This document shows positions 25,424 to 35,000 of a stretch of 64,000 bases of DNA, piece after piece. This DNA comes from Nostoc sp. UHCC 0870 (lineage in GTDB: Bacteria > Cyanobacteriota > Cyanobacteriia > Cyanobacteriales > Nostocaceae), in contig NZ_CP091913.1 of assembly GCF_022063185.1 (NCBI RefSeq), forward strand, positions 4,937,141-5,001,140, written 5' to 3'. Within the stretch, counting starts at the first letter, position 1; every line of letters starts with the position of its first letter. The translations under genes and the position numbers were made by a program. The notes under the pieces are model-generated. The model did not search any database, was not told the DNA's origin, and worked only from the letters and a program-made list of their open reading frames with translations.

Positions 25424-26590
25424 ATGAAGAGACTTTTAATAATTACAGAAAGATTTACACCAGATTTGGGAGGCTTGGCTAGTAGTGCTACGCGACTAGT
25501 GACAACACTGTGTCAACTGGGTATAGAAGTTGATGTTGTTACCTGGAGTCGTTACTTACAGCCGGGGGAAGTTTTACCACCGGAATCTTTAGAAATTAAG
25601 CCTCGTGTTTATCGCATAGGGTTATATCGGCATTGGGATATGACTATGCCGCATACATTAAATTTCTTAGAATGGCTGCATCAAACTCGTGGTTATGATG
25701 CTGTATGGGGTCATTATCTTTTTCCTAGTGGTTTTATTGCCACTTGGTTTGCCAGACTTCAGGGAATAGTCAGCACTGTGAGTGCGCGGGGTAATGATGT
25801 TGACAGAGAAATGTTTCCACCGGGAGATTTTGCGCGTTTGCAGTGGACGTTGCAAAATACTAATGTAATTACTGCTGTCAGTGCTGATATGGCGAGGAAG
25901 ATTCAGCTATTGAGTGGGCGTGATGATGTGTTGGTGTTGAAAAATACTGTTGATACAGAAATATTTTCTCCCTGGAATGAGGGGTTTATTGAGGATAATC
26001 TGCGGAATAGTTTGGGAATTGCCCCTGATGAAGTCGTACTGGGATTTTGTGGGGAACTGCGGGAAAAGAAAGGGCAGAAGTTTTTATTGAATGCTTTAAC
26101 TACGGTTCGCCAACAACGTCCAGCTTGTCTACTAATTATTGGTGAAGTTAGGGCTTCTCAAGAATCTGTATTGCAATTGTATGCCAGCCATCAGCCAGAA
26201 GATGCCCAACGAGTGATAGTGACGGGACATTTATCTCACCCTGAAAAAGTAGCGGCTTATCTGCGGTTATGTGATGTATATCTTCAGCCTTCACTGTGGG
26301 AGGGAATGCCTAATGCACTGTTAGAGGCTATGGCTTGTGGTTGTTGTTGTATTGCTAGTGATGCAGGTGGGATTCCAGAAATTATCTCGCACGGTGAAAA
26401 CGGGTTTTTACTGTCTCGTTCTCAGTTACACAAGTTGGGTAAGGCTGTGCTGGAATGTTTGGGGATAACCTTAGAGGAAAAAAATCGAGTTAAGCAAACA
26501 GCACGCGATCGCATCTTAACTACCCATTCTATCACTCAAGAAAAACAGCAACTTCAAACGGTGATTGACCGCTTAATGCCTAATTCTTGA
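25424..26590 (+). CDS. GT4-type glycosyltransferase
   Basis: The start taken is the ATG at 25424 (MKRLLIITERFTPDLGGLASSATRLV), giving 388 residues. A TTG at 25388 would add a poor extension. The GT-B fold signs are the glycine-rich N-terminal loop, CGELREKKGQKFLLNAL at the domain linker, and EGMPNALLEAMACGCCCIASDAGGIPEII (E-x7-E region) for nucleotide-sugar binding. The acceptor is unknown; cell-surface polysaccharide or a glycosylated metabolite are possible. It converges with the next glycosyltransferase gene and overlaps it by 37 bp. Confidence 0.88.
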   Translation: MKRLLIITERFTPDLGGLASSATRLVTTLCQLGIEVDVVTWSRYLQPGEVLPPESLEIKPRVYRIGLYRHWDMTMPHTLNFLEWLHQTRGYDAVWGHYLFPSGFIATWFARLQGIVSTVSARGNDVDREMFPPGDFARLQWTLQNTNVITAVSADMARKIQLLSGRDDVLVLKNTVDTEIFSPWNEGFIEDNLRNSLGIAPDEVVLGFCGELREKKGQKFLLNALTTVRQQRPACLLIIGEVRASQESVLQLYASHQPEDAQRVIVTGHLSHPEKVAAYLRLCDVYLQPSLWEGMPNALLEAMACGCCCIASDAGGIPEIISHGENGFLLSRSQLHKLGKAVLECLGITLEEKNRVKQTARDRILTTHSITQEKQQLQTVIDRLMPNS

Positions 26591-27750
26591 TAGGCTTTCA
26601 CTAAAGCATTTCCAGCCTGTTGCCAAGTATAGTAATTTTCAATTCGCTGGCGGGCGTTGGCTGCTAGTTGCGTGGCTAATTCTCTCTCATCATGTAACCG
26701 TAATGCCCCATCTTTAATCGCCTTAGCTGAACCTGGCTTGACTAATAAAAAATCAACCCCATCTTCTCCTAACTCCCGTACTACGGGCAAATCACTGGCA
26801 ATTACAGGCGTTCCCGTTGCCATACCTTCTAAAATCTTTAGGGGACAGCAACCTTGAACTAAATTGCGATCGTTGGCGGTGAGAGGAGATAAAATCATAT
26901 CTGAGTCATGGATTTTTGTCACCAAATCTTTTTGTGATATTGGTTCTAGGATAGTTAATTTATCCCCTACACCTAACTTTGATGCTAGCTGTCTTAAAGC
27001 TTTAATTTGATATTCTCTGGCTTGTCCAATTACAGTTAAATAAGCAGGAATATCTCGATTTATTAGCCCTAAAGCCTCAATAGCTAAATTCACACCTTGC
27101 CAGGAAGAAAGTGTCCCAAAATATAACATCTGCAAGGGTAGATAATTCACATTTTGCGCTAAACGATAGGTAAAGACATCTAAATTTACACCATTGGGAA
27201 TTACCCGGATTTTATCTGTTGGGATGTGCCTCTGTTGTTGTAAATATTTAGCTGTGACTGCGCTAGGAGTGACGATTAAATCTGCTGCTGATAAGCAAAT
27301 TTGCTCTTGAGAATACAACTTATGTAAAAGTTCTTTATCCTCCACTACTCCAGGATATCGATATTTTAACTCTATAGAAGGTAAGCCATTCACTTCAAAG
27401 ATTAATTTATCGCAATATTGATTTTTGTTAATTGCAATAACCAAACCTTCGTAAATTGAACGAATATGAATAGTATCAAATCTCTTTCCTTGCAACCATA
27501 CTCTTAATATCCGACGAAAGTATAAAATTCGCTGAATTAAATTCTCACCCAAAGCTGGCAACATTGTTTGCATAATTTGTGGATGAATTTGGACGGAGTT
27601 TATCAACTCTGTTGTCGGGGAAACTGTTAATAAATCTATATGATTGAAAGCTGCTGCTAAGGCTACAGAAAAAGCCTCAATATGGATAGCAGCCCCCTTT
27701 GGTGCGGGTACAGTATCAAAGGAAATGTAAGCTATTTTTGCTTTATTCAT
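26554..27750 (-). CDS. GT4-type glycosyltransferase
   Basis: This 398-residue GT-B enzyme begins MNKAKIAYISFDTVPAPKGAAIHIEAF. VIPNGVNLDVF precedes the donor domain, which carries YFGTLSSWQGVNLAIEAL and CPLKILEGMATGTPVIASDLPVVRELGEDGVDFLLV. The residue pair in the E-x7-E region (KILEGMATG) fits family GT4. The substrate is not evident. Its 3' end overlaps that of the convergent glycosyltransferase by 37 bp, without a terminator between. An IS66-type element lies just upstream, so its promoter may have been affected. Confidence 0.87.
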   Translation of the reverse strand: MNKAKIAYISFDTVPAPKGAAIHIEAFSVALAAAFNHIDLLTVSPTTELINSVQIHPQIMQTMLPALGENLIQRILYFRRILRVWLQGKRFDTIHIRSIYEGLVIAINKNQYCDKLIFEVNGLPSIELKYRYPGVVEDKELLHKLYSQEQICLSAADLIVTPSAVTAKYLQQQRHIPTDKIRVIPNGVNLDVFTYRLAQNVNYLPLQMLYFGTLSSWQGVNLAIEALGLINRDIPAYLTVIGQAREYQIKALRQLASKLGVGDKLTILEPISQKDLVTKIHDSDMILSPLTANDRNLVQGCCPLKILEGMATGTPVIASDLPVVRELGEDGVDFLLVKPGSAKAIKDGALRLHDERELATQLAANARQRIENYYTWQQAGNALVKAYQELGIKRSITV

Positions 27751-27809
27751 AAATGTTTAATCTCGTTGACACGAAACTTTCCGTTTGCTATACTGGCGAC
27801 GATTTATAT

Positions 27810-29643
27810 TAGTTTTGTCTAAATATATTTTGTATCCCCTCAATATTCCGGGGTAAGGAGTTCTTCAGTCATCAATGAAAAACCAAAAGGATTGAGAGCA
27901 GATTTTTCCTGAATAATAGTTGCTAAAGAAGGAATATTCCCAACCTGAGAAATCCGGTCACGGATATACTCAAAAAAGCTAATTCCCAACTTACGAGTAG
28001 TAGCAACAAGAGACATAAAAGTATCCCAAGCCTGAGTACCTTCTAGAGTTTGAGTGGCATAACTAATATTACGCCGTTGCACCATTGTCCTAGCAGCTAA
28101 CTCCGCCGGATTATTATGCAAAGGTAATTCAGGATGCTCTAAGACTAAAAGCAACTCCGAAATTTTCAGCAGCGTTAATTGTTTTCGCTCATCCAACTGT
28201 TGATAACCGGTTTGAGTATCGAAAAGTTTCCAAAACTCAGACCGGAGTTTTTCTGCCATCTGTTGACTGGGTGCATCTTTGTAAGCCAGCAAGTCTCGGT
28301 AGTAATCCCAGAAATCATCCAGGAATTTATCAAGAGCTTTTTGGTGACAAGCAACATAAGGGGTCAACTTTTTGTAATGTCGTCCTTCATGCACCCAACA
28401 CAAAGCGATATTATCAGTCAGTAATTTGAACTGAGGAGCATCATCACAAACGAGAGTTTGCACCACTGGCCAATCAGTTTGTTGATGATAAAAAGCAATC
28501 GCTGCTGCTTCTATAATCCGAGTCCGGTGTTGAGAACCTAGTTTGGGTAGATATGTATCAAGTAGAGTATTAAACTCTGCTTCACTCAACACAGTTTCTT
28601 GAGGTAATAGTTTAAGAGCATTTTTCCATTTAGTCGGGATTTGGAAAGTCTCCACTAAATTGTCTGTAAGTTGATTGAGAATCAACTCCAGTTCTGTGGC
28701 ATTTTGCAATACTTTTACTACACTCAATCTGTCTTTTTTGGCAGTGGTCAGGTAGATTGTATAGAAAGGGTTGCAGACTACATTAGTGGTATAGTTCACC
28801 CCACCCACCCGCGCACCAGTTTGGTCGAAGTTTTGCCAAGGACTGCTCTCTAGTCCCGACGCATATACTTCATCTTTCTCGCTTTCAAAATCAGTGTGGT
28901 TTTTAATCAGTAGGTTCGATAAATATCCGGCTGATATGGATATCCCAATATCTTCTAAAAACTCTAATAATTTGCCTTGGGTCATGTTGCCCCCATAGTA
29001 TAGGCTCATCACCAAAGCTTTTATTCCCGGACCGAATTCTCCTTCGTAACCGCAAGGCAGTTCTGCTAAATAGGTTTTTCCCACTGAAGGTGAGTAGTAT
29101 TTCTCTTTACGGAATAATACGTTGTCCGTTCCCAAGGTGATGTCTTGGATGATTACTTCTTGATAGCCTTTAAACTCTGCGTCTGCTGGCAGTTTGTCCT
29201 GGGGATATTCCAATATTTGTTCTCTATTTATTTTAACTGTCGCTTTCTTACTGCCTTTGTTGTGCTTTTTTAGAGTCTGTCGTTCTTTTTCTGATGAGTG
29301 ATTGTTGGCAAATCCTTTCTTGCTGCTTTTGATGTCTGGTTGACCTTTTTCTCCTTTCAGGCGGTTGTTTTCATCTTTTAACTGTTGATTTTCATCTCGT
29401 AATTCTTTGACTTCTGCTTGCAATTGCTCTATTAGGTTCAGTAATATTTCTACTGTCCGACGCATTGATTCATCTGCAATTCCTTTTGGCTCGATGGTTT
29501 GCAGTATCTCTTCTCCCAATTTTTTACTCGAATCTAGCTTTTGCGTCATGTGTCATATTTTATGATATTGCTTGTCCCTCGCTGACTTTATTTTTTCTAC
29601 TACCCCTACTTATTGAGCCGATACTATATTTTTACAGAACTCA
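27810..29643 (-). mobile_element. IS66-type insertion sequence
   Basis: One transposase gene fills the element. Imperfect terminal inverted repeats are suggested by AGTTTTGT.TAAATATA...GTATCCCCTCAATA at 27810-27845 and the reverse complement of the stretch at 29611-29643 (GAGTTCTGTAAAAATATAG..TATCGGCTCAATA). The accessory small genes of classic IS66 (tnpA, tnpB) are absent, as in single-gene members. The ends and target duplication are not certain. Confidence 0.55.
27840..29549 (-). CDS. IS66 family transposase
   Basis: This 569-residue DDE transposase has an N-terminal coiled coil (LIEQLQAEVKELRDENQQLKDENNRL at about residues 37-62) and a basic linker. The catalytic core has Asp in NFDQTGARVGG, Asp in LVCDDAPQFKLL and Glu in NNPAELAARTMVQRRNISYAT. 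CWVHEGRHYKKL is a further IS66 family sign. The frame is intact, so the enzyme could be active. It sits between a glycosyltransferase and a hypothetical membrane operon. Confidence 0.92.
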   Translation of the reverse strand: MTQKLDSSKKLGEEILQTIEPKGIADESMRRTVEILLNLIEQLQAEVKELRDENQQLKDENNRLKGEKGQPDIKSSKKGFANNHSSEKERQTLKKHNKGSKKATVKINREQILEYPQDKLPADAEFKGYQEVIIQDITLGTDNVLFRKEKYYSPSVGKTYLAELPCGYEGEFGPGIKALVMSLYYGGNMTQGKLLEFLEDIGISISAGYLSNLLIKNHTDFESEKDEVYASGLESSPWQNFDQTGARVGGVNYTTNVVCNPFYTIYLTTAKKDRLSVVKVLQNATELELILNQLTDNLVETFQIPTKWKNALKLLPQETVLSEAEFNTLLDTYLPKLGSQHRTRIIEAAAIAFYHQQTDWPVVQTLVCDDAPQFKLLTDNIALCWVHEGRHYKKLTPYVACHQKALDKFLDDFWDYYRDLLAYKDAPSQQMAEKLRSEFWKLFDTQTGYQQLDERKQLTLLKISELLLVLEHPELPLHNNPAELAARTMVQRRNISYATQTLEGTQAWDTFMSLVATTRKLGISFFEYIRDRISQVGNIPSLATIIQEKSALNPFGFSLMTEELLTPEY

Positions 29644-29736
29644 GTATTTCAAAAAAGTTAATAAAACTCTATAAAAGCTAAAAGCATAGTTGCAAAAAAA
29701 TTGATGATTAGAATCCGTTGATGGAGTTTAGACAAT

Positions 29737-30639
29737 ATGCCTATTGAATTGCAAGAATTTCGTAAGCAGCTAATTTATCAAGAAACAGCACCAATTACAG
29801 TTATTGCAACTGATTTAGATGATTTAGCTGCACTTGATAAACTCGCAGAGTTAAAACAAAAGAAATATGGCAGAACAGCACTTTATTATTTTTTGGGTGC
29901 ATTAACTTTAATTATACTAATTGTAATTATATCTGGATTAAGTACAACAATAGGATTCCTTTCTGTAGTTAATATATTGCTATTTTTGGGCAGTATTGGG
30001 TTAATTGGAGGCTGGATTTATGCTTTGTTAATGATGTTTAAATTTAGAAGGTTAAATCTTAGTAACAATCGATATAATTTAAGTAGAAAAATTTTAGAAA
30101 TGCTATCCAGGGATATGGATAAAACAGCCTTGGTTTCCATAAAATTAGACTTCAATAAAGGCAAAATCAAGGAAAATAAAACAGATACTATCCCACACCC
30201 ATACAAATCGGGATGGAAAATAGATATTTACCAAAATCAATGGTTGAATATCCAAGGACGTTTTTTAGATAATAGTCAATTTTCACTAACTACTACTGAG
30301 CTATTGAAAAAACAATATGGTTGGAAACGTGGTAGTAGTGGCAAGAGTAAGTATAAATCAAAAATTAAGCCTATTGGTTTAGAGGTCAATTTAAGTTTAA
30401 CCTATCCTCAGCGTCGCTATGGGGCGGTTAAAATTTTGAAAAATGACGTGATTAATGCAATCCAGCTACCCCCATCATCAACTTTAAAAAAATTAAGAGT
30501 TACAGATAAAGTTATGTATCTTGGGGTCAGGATTGAACCACAGTTTGCAGAGAGTCAAGATAAAGTTTATCAAACAATTGCATCAATGTTTTTGAGCGTT
30601 TATCATGTACTTAATTTAGCTAAAACACTTTCCAAATAA
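29737..30639 (+). CDS. Hypothetical membrane protein, first gene of an FHA operon
   Basis: This 300-residue protein is not recognised. Two strong membrane segments lie at about residues 49-67 (LYYFLGALTLIILIVIISG) and 75-100. A short polar N-terminus precedes them. A soluble domain of about 195 residues follows, rich in beta-type patterns (GWKIDIYQNQWLNIQGRFLDNSQFSL, IKPIGLEVNLSLTYPQRRYGAV). A lipoprotein gene follows after 5 bp and an FHA gene after that, so the three form one transcript. It could sit in the membrane as a platform whose soluble domain meets the FHA protein. This is inference. Confidence 0.7.
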   Translation: MPIELQEFRKQLIYQETAPITVIATDLDDLAALDKLAELKQKKYGRTALYYFLGALTLIILIVIISGLSTTIGFLSVVNILLFLGSIGLIGGWIYALLMMFKFRRLNLSNNRYNLSRKILEMLSRDMDKTALVSIKLDFNKGKIKENKTDTIPHPYKSGWKIDIYQNQWLNIQGRFLDNSQFSLTTTELLKKQYGWKRGSSGKSKYKSKIKPIGLEVNLSLTYPQRRYGAVKILKNDVINAIQLPPSSTLKKLRVTDKVMYLGVRIEPQFAESQDKVYQTIASMFLSVYHVLNLAKTLSK

Positions 30640-30644
30640 AAGAT

Positions 30645-31319
30645 ATGCGAAAAATAGGTTTAAATTTTTTAATTGCTGGCTTTTTACTAACATCTATTTT
30701 GAGTTGTAGTAGTAATCAAGCTAATCAGGCGATACCTAGTACACCTAGCACAAGTAATCAACCCACAAAAACTACTGTAACTAAGGTTAATGAACGTACA
30801 GAGAAAATCAAGTTTAAAACTGAAGGAGGTTCAGATTTATTTTCTCTCAAACAACTTCCAGATGGAGCAAAATTAGTAGATAAAAATGAACAAGAAATAG
30901 CTAGAATTAAAACAGATGAAGCAGGGAGAATTAAAATTAAAAATATTCAAGATAAAGTATTCGGTTATGTAGTAACATCCCCAGGATACTGGACAATAGA
31001 GAACCCAGACAAGAAAGCTATATATATTCTTAAACGTAATAGTAGCAGTAACTATCAACTAGAAGATGTTGGCAAAAATCAAATTCATCAAATTACAACT
31101 AATAAAACTGGATTAGAAATCACCACACCGGATAAAAAATTAGTTTATCAAGTAAGAATTAAAGATGGTAAAACTTCATTAAGAAATACCTCTGGAAGTA
31201 CAGTTTTTTCAACCAAATCAAACATATCTCCCATAGCATTTACCTGCTTTGGATTAGATGCACTCACCCGCGAACAACAAGCCGCTTTAGCTTACGCTGT
31301 GAATTTAACAGGAGGTTGA
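30645..31319 (+). CDS. Hypothetical lipoprotein, second gene of an FHA operon
   Basis: This 224-residue protein has a clear lipoprotein signal: MRKIGLNFLIAGFLLTSILSC with the lipobox LSC, followed by a Ser/Asn/Thr/Pro-rich linker. The mature part has repeated short beta-type units (LVDKNEQEIARIKTDEAGRIKIKN, LVYQVRIKDGKTSLRNTSG). It ends with a conserved-looking helix (ALTREQQAALAYAVNLTGG). The function is unknown. The last codons carry the AGGAGG ribosome site of the next gene, which shows tight coupling. Confidence 0.75.
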   Translation: MRKIGLNFLIAGFLLTSILSCSSNQANQAIPSTPSTSNQPTKTTVTKVNERTEKIKFKTEGGSDLFSLKQLPDGAKLVDKNEQEIARIKTDEAGRIKIKNIQDKVFGYVVTSPGYWTIENPDKKAIYILKRNSSSNYQLEDVGKNQIHQITTNKTGLEITTPDKKLVYQVRIKDGKTSLRNTSGSTVFSTKSNISPIAFTCFGLDALTREQQAALAYAVNLTGG

Positions 31320-31325
31320 TCAGCT

Positions 31326-31940
31326 TTGCAAATTAAATTAACTTGGGTAGATCCCAATACAGGCGATCGCCGCGAACCATTATTACAGATACCAGTGGCA
31401 ATTGGCAAAGAATTTTCAGCCATGCCACAACAAATTGATGAGCAAAGGGTTTCTAGAGTTACTATTCAAGATGACCTAGTTGCAGGTTATCATGCCTTGA
31501 TTAATTGGCAAAATCAAGAGTTAATTATTATTGACCAGAATACCAGCAATGGGATGCAAATTAATGGTTTACCGTTAACAACGGGTAGCCTCAGTGATGG
31601 CGATCGCATCCAAATCGGCAACTGTGAAATCATCATCAATTATACAGCTACAACTGGCGCGGAGTGCGATCGCATGATCGGTTTCTTATTCAAACGTCGC
31701 TGCGGACGTACTGACACTATTGATTGTGCTTACTGTAACCAGTCTTACGAAGAAGACTACGCCTATTACTCTAATTATGGGAACTATCGGTCTAGCTCTT
31801 GGGGTAGTGACTATTACTCTAACCGCGATCGCTATTCCTATGACCCGGAAACTGGTAACGTAGACTTTACAGAAGCTGACGCTATGAGTCTAGAAACTGA
31901 ACGAGATGGCGATTTTGAAAGTAATATGGGAGCGAGTTAG
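31326..31940 (+). CDS. FHA-domain protein with Tyr/Ser-rich acidic tail
   Basis: This 204-residue protein begins at a TTG with a strong AGGAGG site 11 bases upstream. The FHA phosphothreonine-binding domain covers about residues 20-108: the SR pair is in RVSRVTIQ, His in AGYHALINW, and N-G in TSNGMQINGLPL, ending SDGDRIQIGNCEIII. A Cys pair (IDCAYCNQSY) and a Tyr-, Ser- and Asp-rich tail follow. FHA proteins read Ser/Thr kinase signals, so this likely links a kinase to the membrane protein and lipoprotein encoded upstream. Confidence 0.85.
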   Translation: MQIKLTWVDPNTGDRREPLLQIPVAIGKEFSAMPQQIDEQRVSRVTIQDDLVAGYHALINWQNQELIIIDQNTSNGMQINGLPLTTGSLSDGDRIQIGNCEIIINYTATTGAECDRMIGFLFKRRCGRTDTIDCAYCNQSYEEDYAYYSNYGNYRSSSWGSDYYSNRDRYSYDPETGNVDFTEADAMSLETERDGDFESNMGAS

Positions 31941-32033
31941 GGGATTTCAACTTTCATTAATATCTGATCGTTTTGGGGTGCGGGTAAGAAGAACATCATG
32001 TAAACATTGCTCTCTCCTCCCGCAAGTGTATTA

Positions 32034-35000
32034 CTATGATTTGCTAGTGATTTTACTTTTGGGAAGTCTCCAATCACTTTTCTCAAGTATCCATCGCATC
32101 TTCTCAACTTTTGGTGATATTACCTGATTATCACCTTGTGCTTCCTCTAAACAAACCATCAATTTTTCAGCTAGCGTCTGCACACCTGGTTCTCCCAGCA
32201 TACCTAGGTGTGTACCAGGAATTTCGTGAATTTCTACCCCTTGTCTCGCCATTGCACTCCAGCCTCTACAGGGTTGGAATTGACACCATCTCAAAACTTC
32301 TTTGGTAGTAAATAAAGTTACCTTACCAGCGTAGGGTTTGGCTACATAATCCACCATTGTCGCCTGCTTGAGAGCTTCTATTAATGCCATGTTGTAAGGG
32401 TTGGCATCTTCAGCAAAGGAATGTTCATTCCACAAGTCAAATTTACTGCTGGGTTTGCCAGTTAACATGGACTGAAACCAATCTATTTTGGCGAGAGCAT
32501 AGTTCCTTCTATCTACAGATGGCAGTCGCAATAGGGTAAGCCAGTAGACGTACAATGTCCGCAATAGGGAGGGATGATTGATATATAGACTGGGGTTATA
32601 TGTATCAAACATTGCCAGTAAAGCCACGCGATCGCCTTGAGCAACTAACTGACGAGCCATTTCATAGGCAACAATTCCACCACTAGAGAAACCACCCAAC
32701 AGATAAGGGCCATGGGGTTGAACAGTGCGAATTTCTTGGATGTAGTGAGAGGCCATGTCCTCAACTCTAGTGTGGGGAGCTTGTTTACCATCAAGTCCTT
32801 GTGCTTGCAGTCCATATACAGGTTGCTCTGCACCCAGGTGACGCACTAGAGTTTGGTAGCCAATTACATTACCTCCCAGAGCATGGATTAAGAATAAAGG
32901 ACGTTTCGCACTGCTACCTGACTGAATTGTTACCAAAGAAGACCAAGAAGTTTTTGTGTTTGATTCGCTGAGAATCCTAGCTAATTGTTCTATGGTTGGT
33001 GATTGCAACAAGGTAGCTAGGGGAAGTTTTTGACTAAATTTATTTTCTACTTGTGTAAACAATCTTACTGCAAGTAGGGAATTTCCCCCCAACTCAAAGA
33101 AATTATCGCTGATGCCAATTGATTGAATACCTAAAACCTCTGACCAAATTCCCGCTAACTCAATTTCTACAGCATTCCTAGGTGCAACAAAGGCTTTTTC
33201 TAGTTCTGGTCTTTGGTCAGGGATAGGCAGAGCGCGGCGGTCTACTTTACCATTAGGAGTTAGTGGGATTTTGGCGATCACAACAAAAGCCGATGGAATC
33301 ATATACTCTGGCAATTTTTCTTGCAGAAACCGCCGTAATTCATTCATCACAGGTGCAGATTCACCGTTTATCACCACATACGCCACTAAACGCTTATTTC
33401 CTGGCTCATCTTCCCTGGCTATAACTACAGTTTCCTCTACATAGTCGTGTTGTGTGAGTACACTTTCAATCTCTCCCAACTCGATGCGGAAACCGCGAAT
33501 CTTAACTTGATGATCAATCCGACCGAGGAATTCAATATTACCATCACTGAGATAGCGGGCTAAGTCTCCAGTTTTATAAAGCCGTGCTTCTGGATTGCTG
33601 CTAAAGGGATTGGGGATGAATTTTTGGGCTGTGAGTTCGGGTTGATTTAAATAGCCAGAGGCTAAACATTCTCCACCAATATACAATTCCCCAGTCACAC
33701 CAATCGGGCAAGGATTGAGGTAAGCATCGAGAATGTAATATTGAGCATTTTGAATGGGTTTACCATAGGGAATACTCTTCCAATGCGGCTCGACTTTGCC
33801 GATGGGATAATAATTAGACCAAACAGTGGCTTCCGTTGCTCCACCCAAACTAATTACCTCAACCCCTGGGAAGGTGGTTTTGAGTAAATCTGGTAGTGTG
33901 ACTGGTATCCAATCACCACTCATAAATACTAACCGCAGTTGGGGATGACAATTACTTTCTTGAACCTTGTGGAAAAAGCCAGCCAGTTGTTGGAGTGCAG
34001 GCGGCGCAGAATCCCAAAATGTAATCGGCTCATGACAGAGAATGTGCAGTAAAGCTTCTGGATCTCGAACATCATCACTAGATACCACCCGAATCGAACC
34101 ACCTGCGGCTAACAGTCCGAAAATGTCATAAACTGACAAGTCAAAACATAAGGATGTAATAAATAAAACCCTATCCTGAGCATTAACATTAAATGTTTTA
34201 TTCACCCACTCAATCAGATTGATTACTGGTTGATGACGAACTACAACCCCCTTTGGTGTACCTGTAGAGCCAGAGGTAAAAATCACATAGGCAATATCAT
34301 TGGAATTAGCAGATGTTGGTAAGTTGGCTGTAGGCAGTAAATCTAGATAAGAACGATGCCAAACAGAGAGTGTAGGGGTATGAGGGTGTAGGGGTGTAGG
34401 GGAAAAGATTTCTTGGTGATTCTCTGGTTTTTTGCCTGCTGTACTATATGCAGATTTATCTAAACAGATTAAATGTTCTAGTGCGCTCAGTTCTAACTCA
34501 TGAATACTAGCTAACAAGTCAGTTTGGGTGACTACACAGTTAATTTGCAGAGAAGACAGCAATAATTGAATGCGTGCTTTAGGGAAACTGGGTTCTAGTG
34601 GTACGTATGCGCCTCCAGCTTTCAAAATCCCCAGGACAGCCGGAATCATTTCTAGCGATCGCTCTAAATATACACCAACTAACACCCCTGGCTTGACACC
34701 CAGTTGCTTGAGGTGATTGGCTAACTGATTGGCTCTCCAGTTTAACTCTTTGTAGGTGAGTTGTTCCTGTCCACAAACAACGGCTATAGCGTCTGGTGTC
34801 TGCTCTACCTGCGCTTCAAACAGTTGATGAATACAAAGTTGTTCTGCAAAATCTGTTTGTGTATGATTCCACTCCATCAACATTTGATGTCTTTCATCTG
34901 TCGTTAATAGTGGTAATTCTCCTAAACACTGCCAAGGATGAGTCGCCATACTGGACAATAAAGTCTGAAGATGTCCCAGCATTCGCCCAATTTTGGCATC

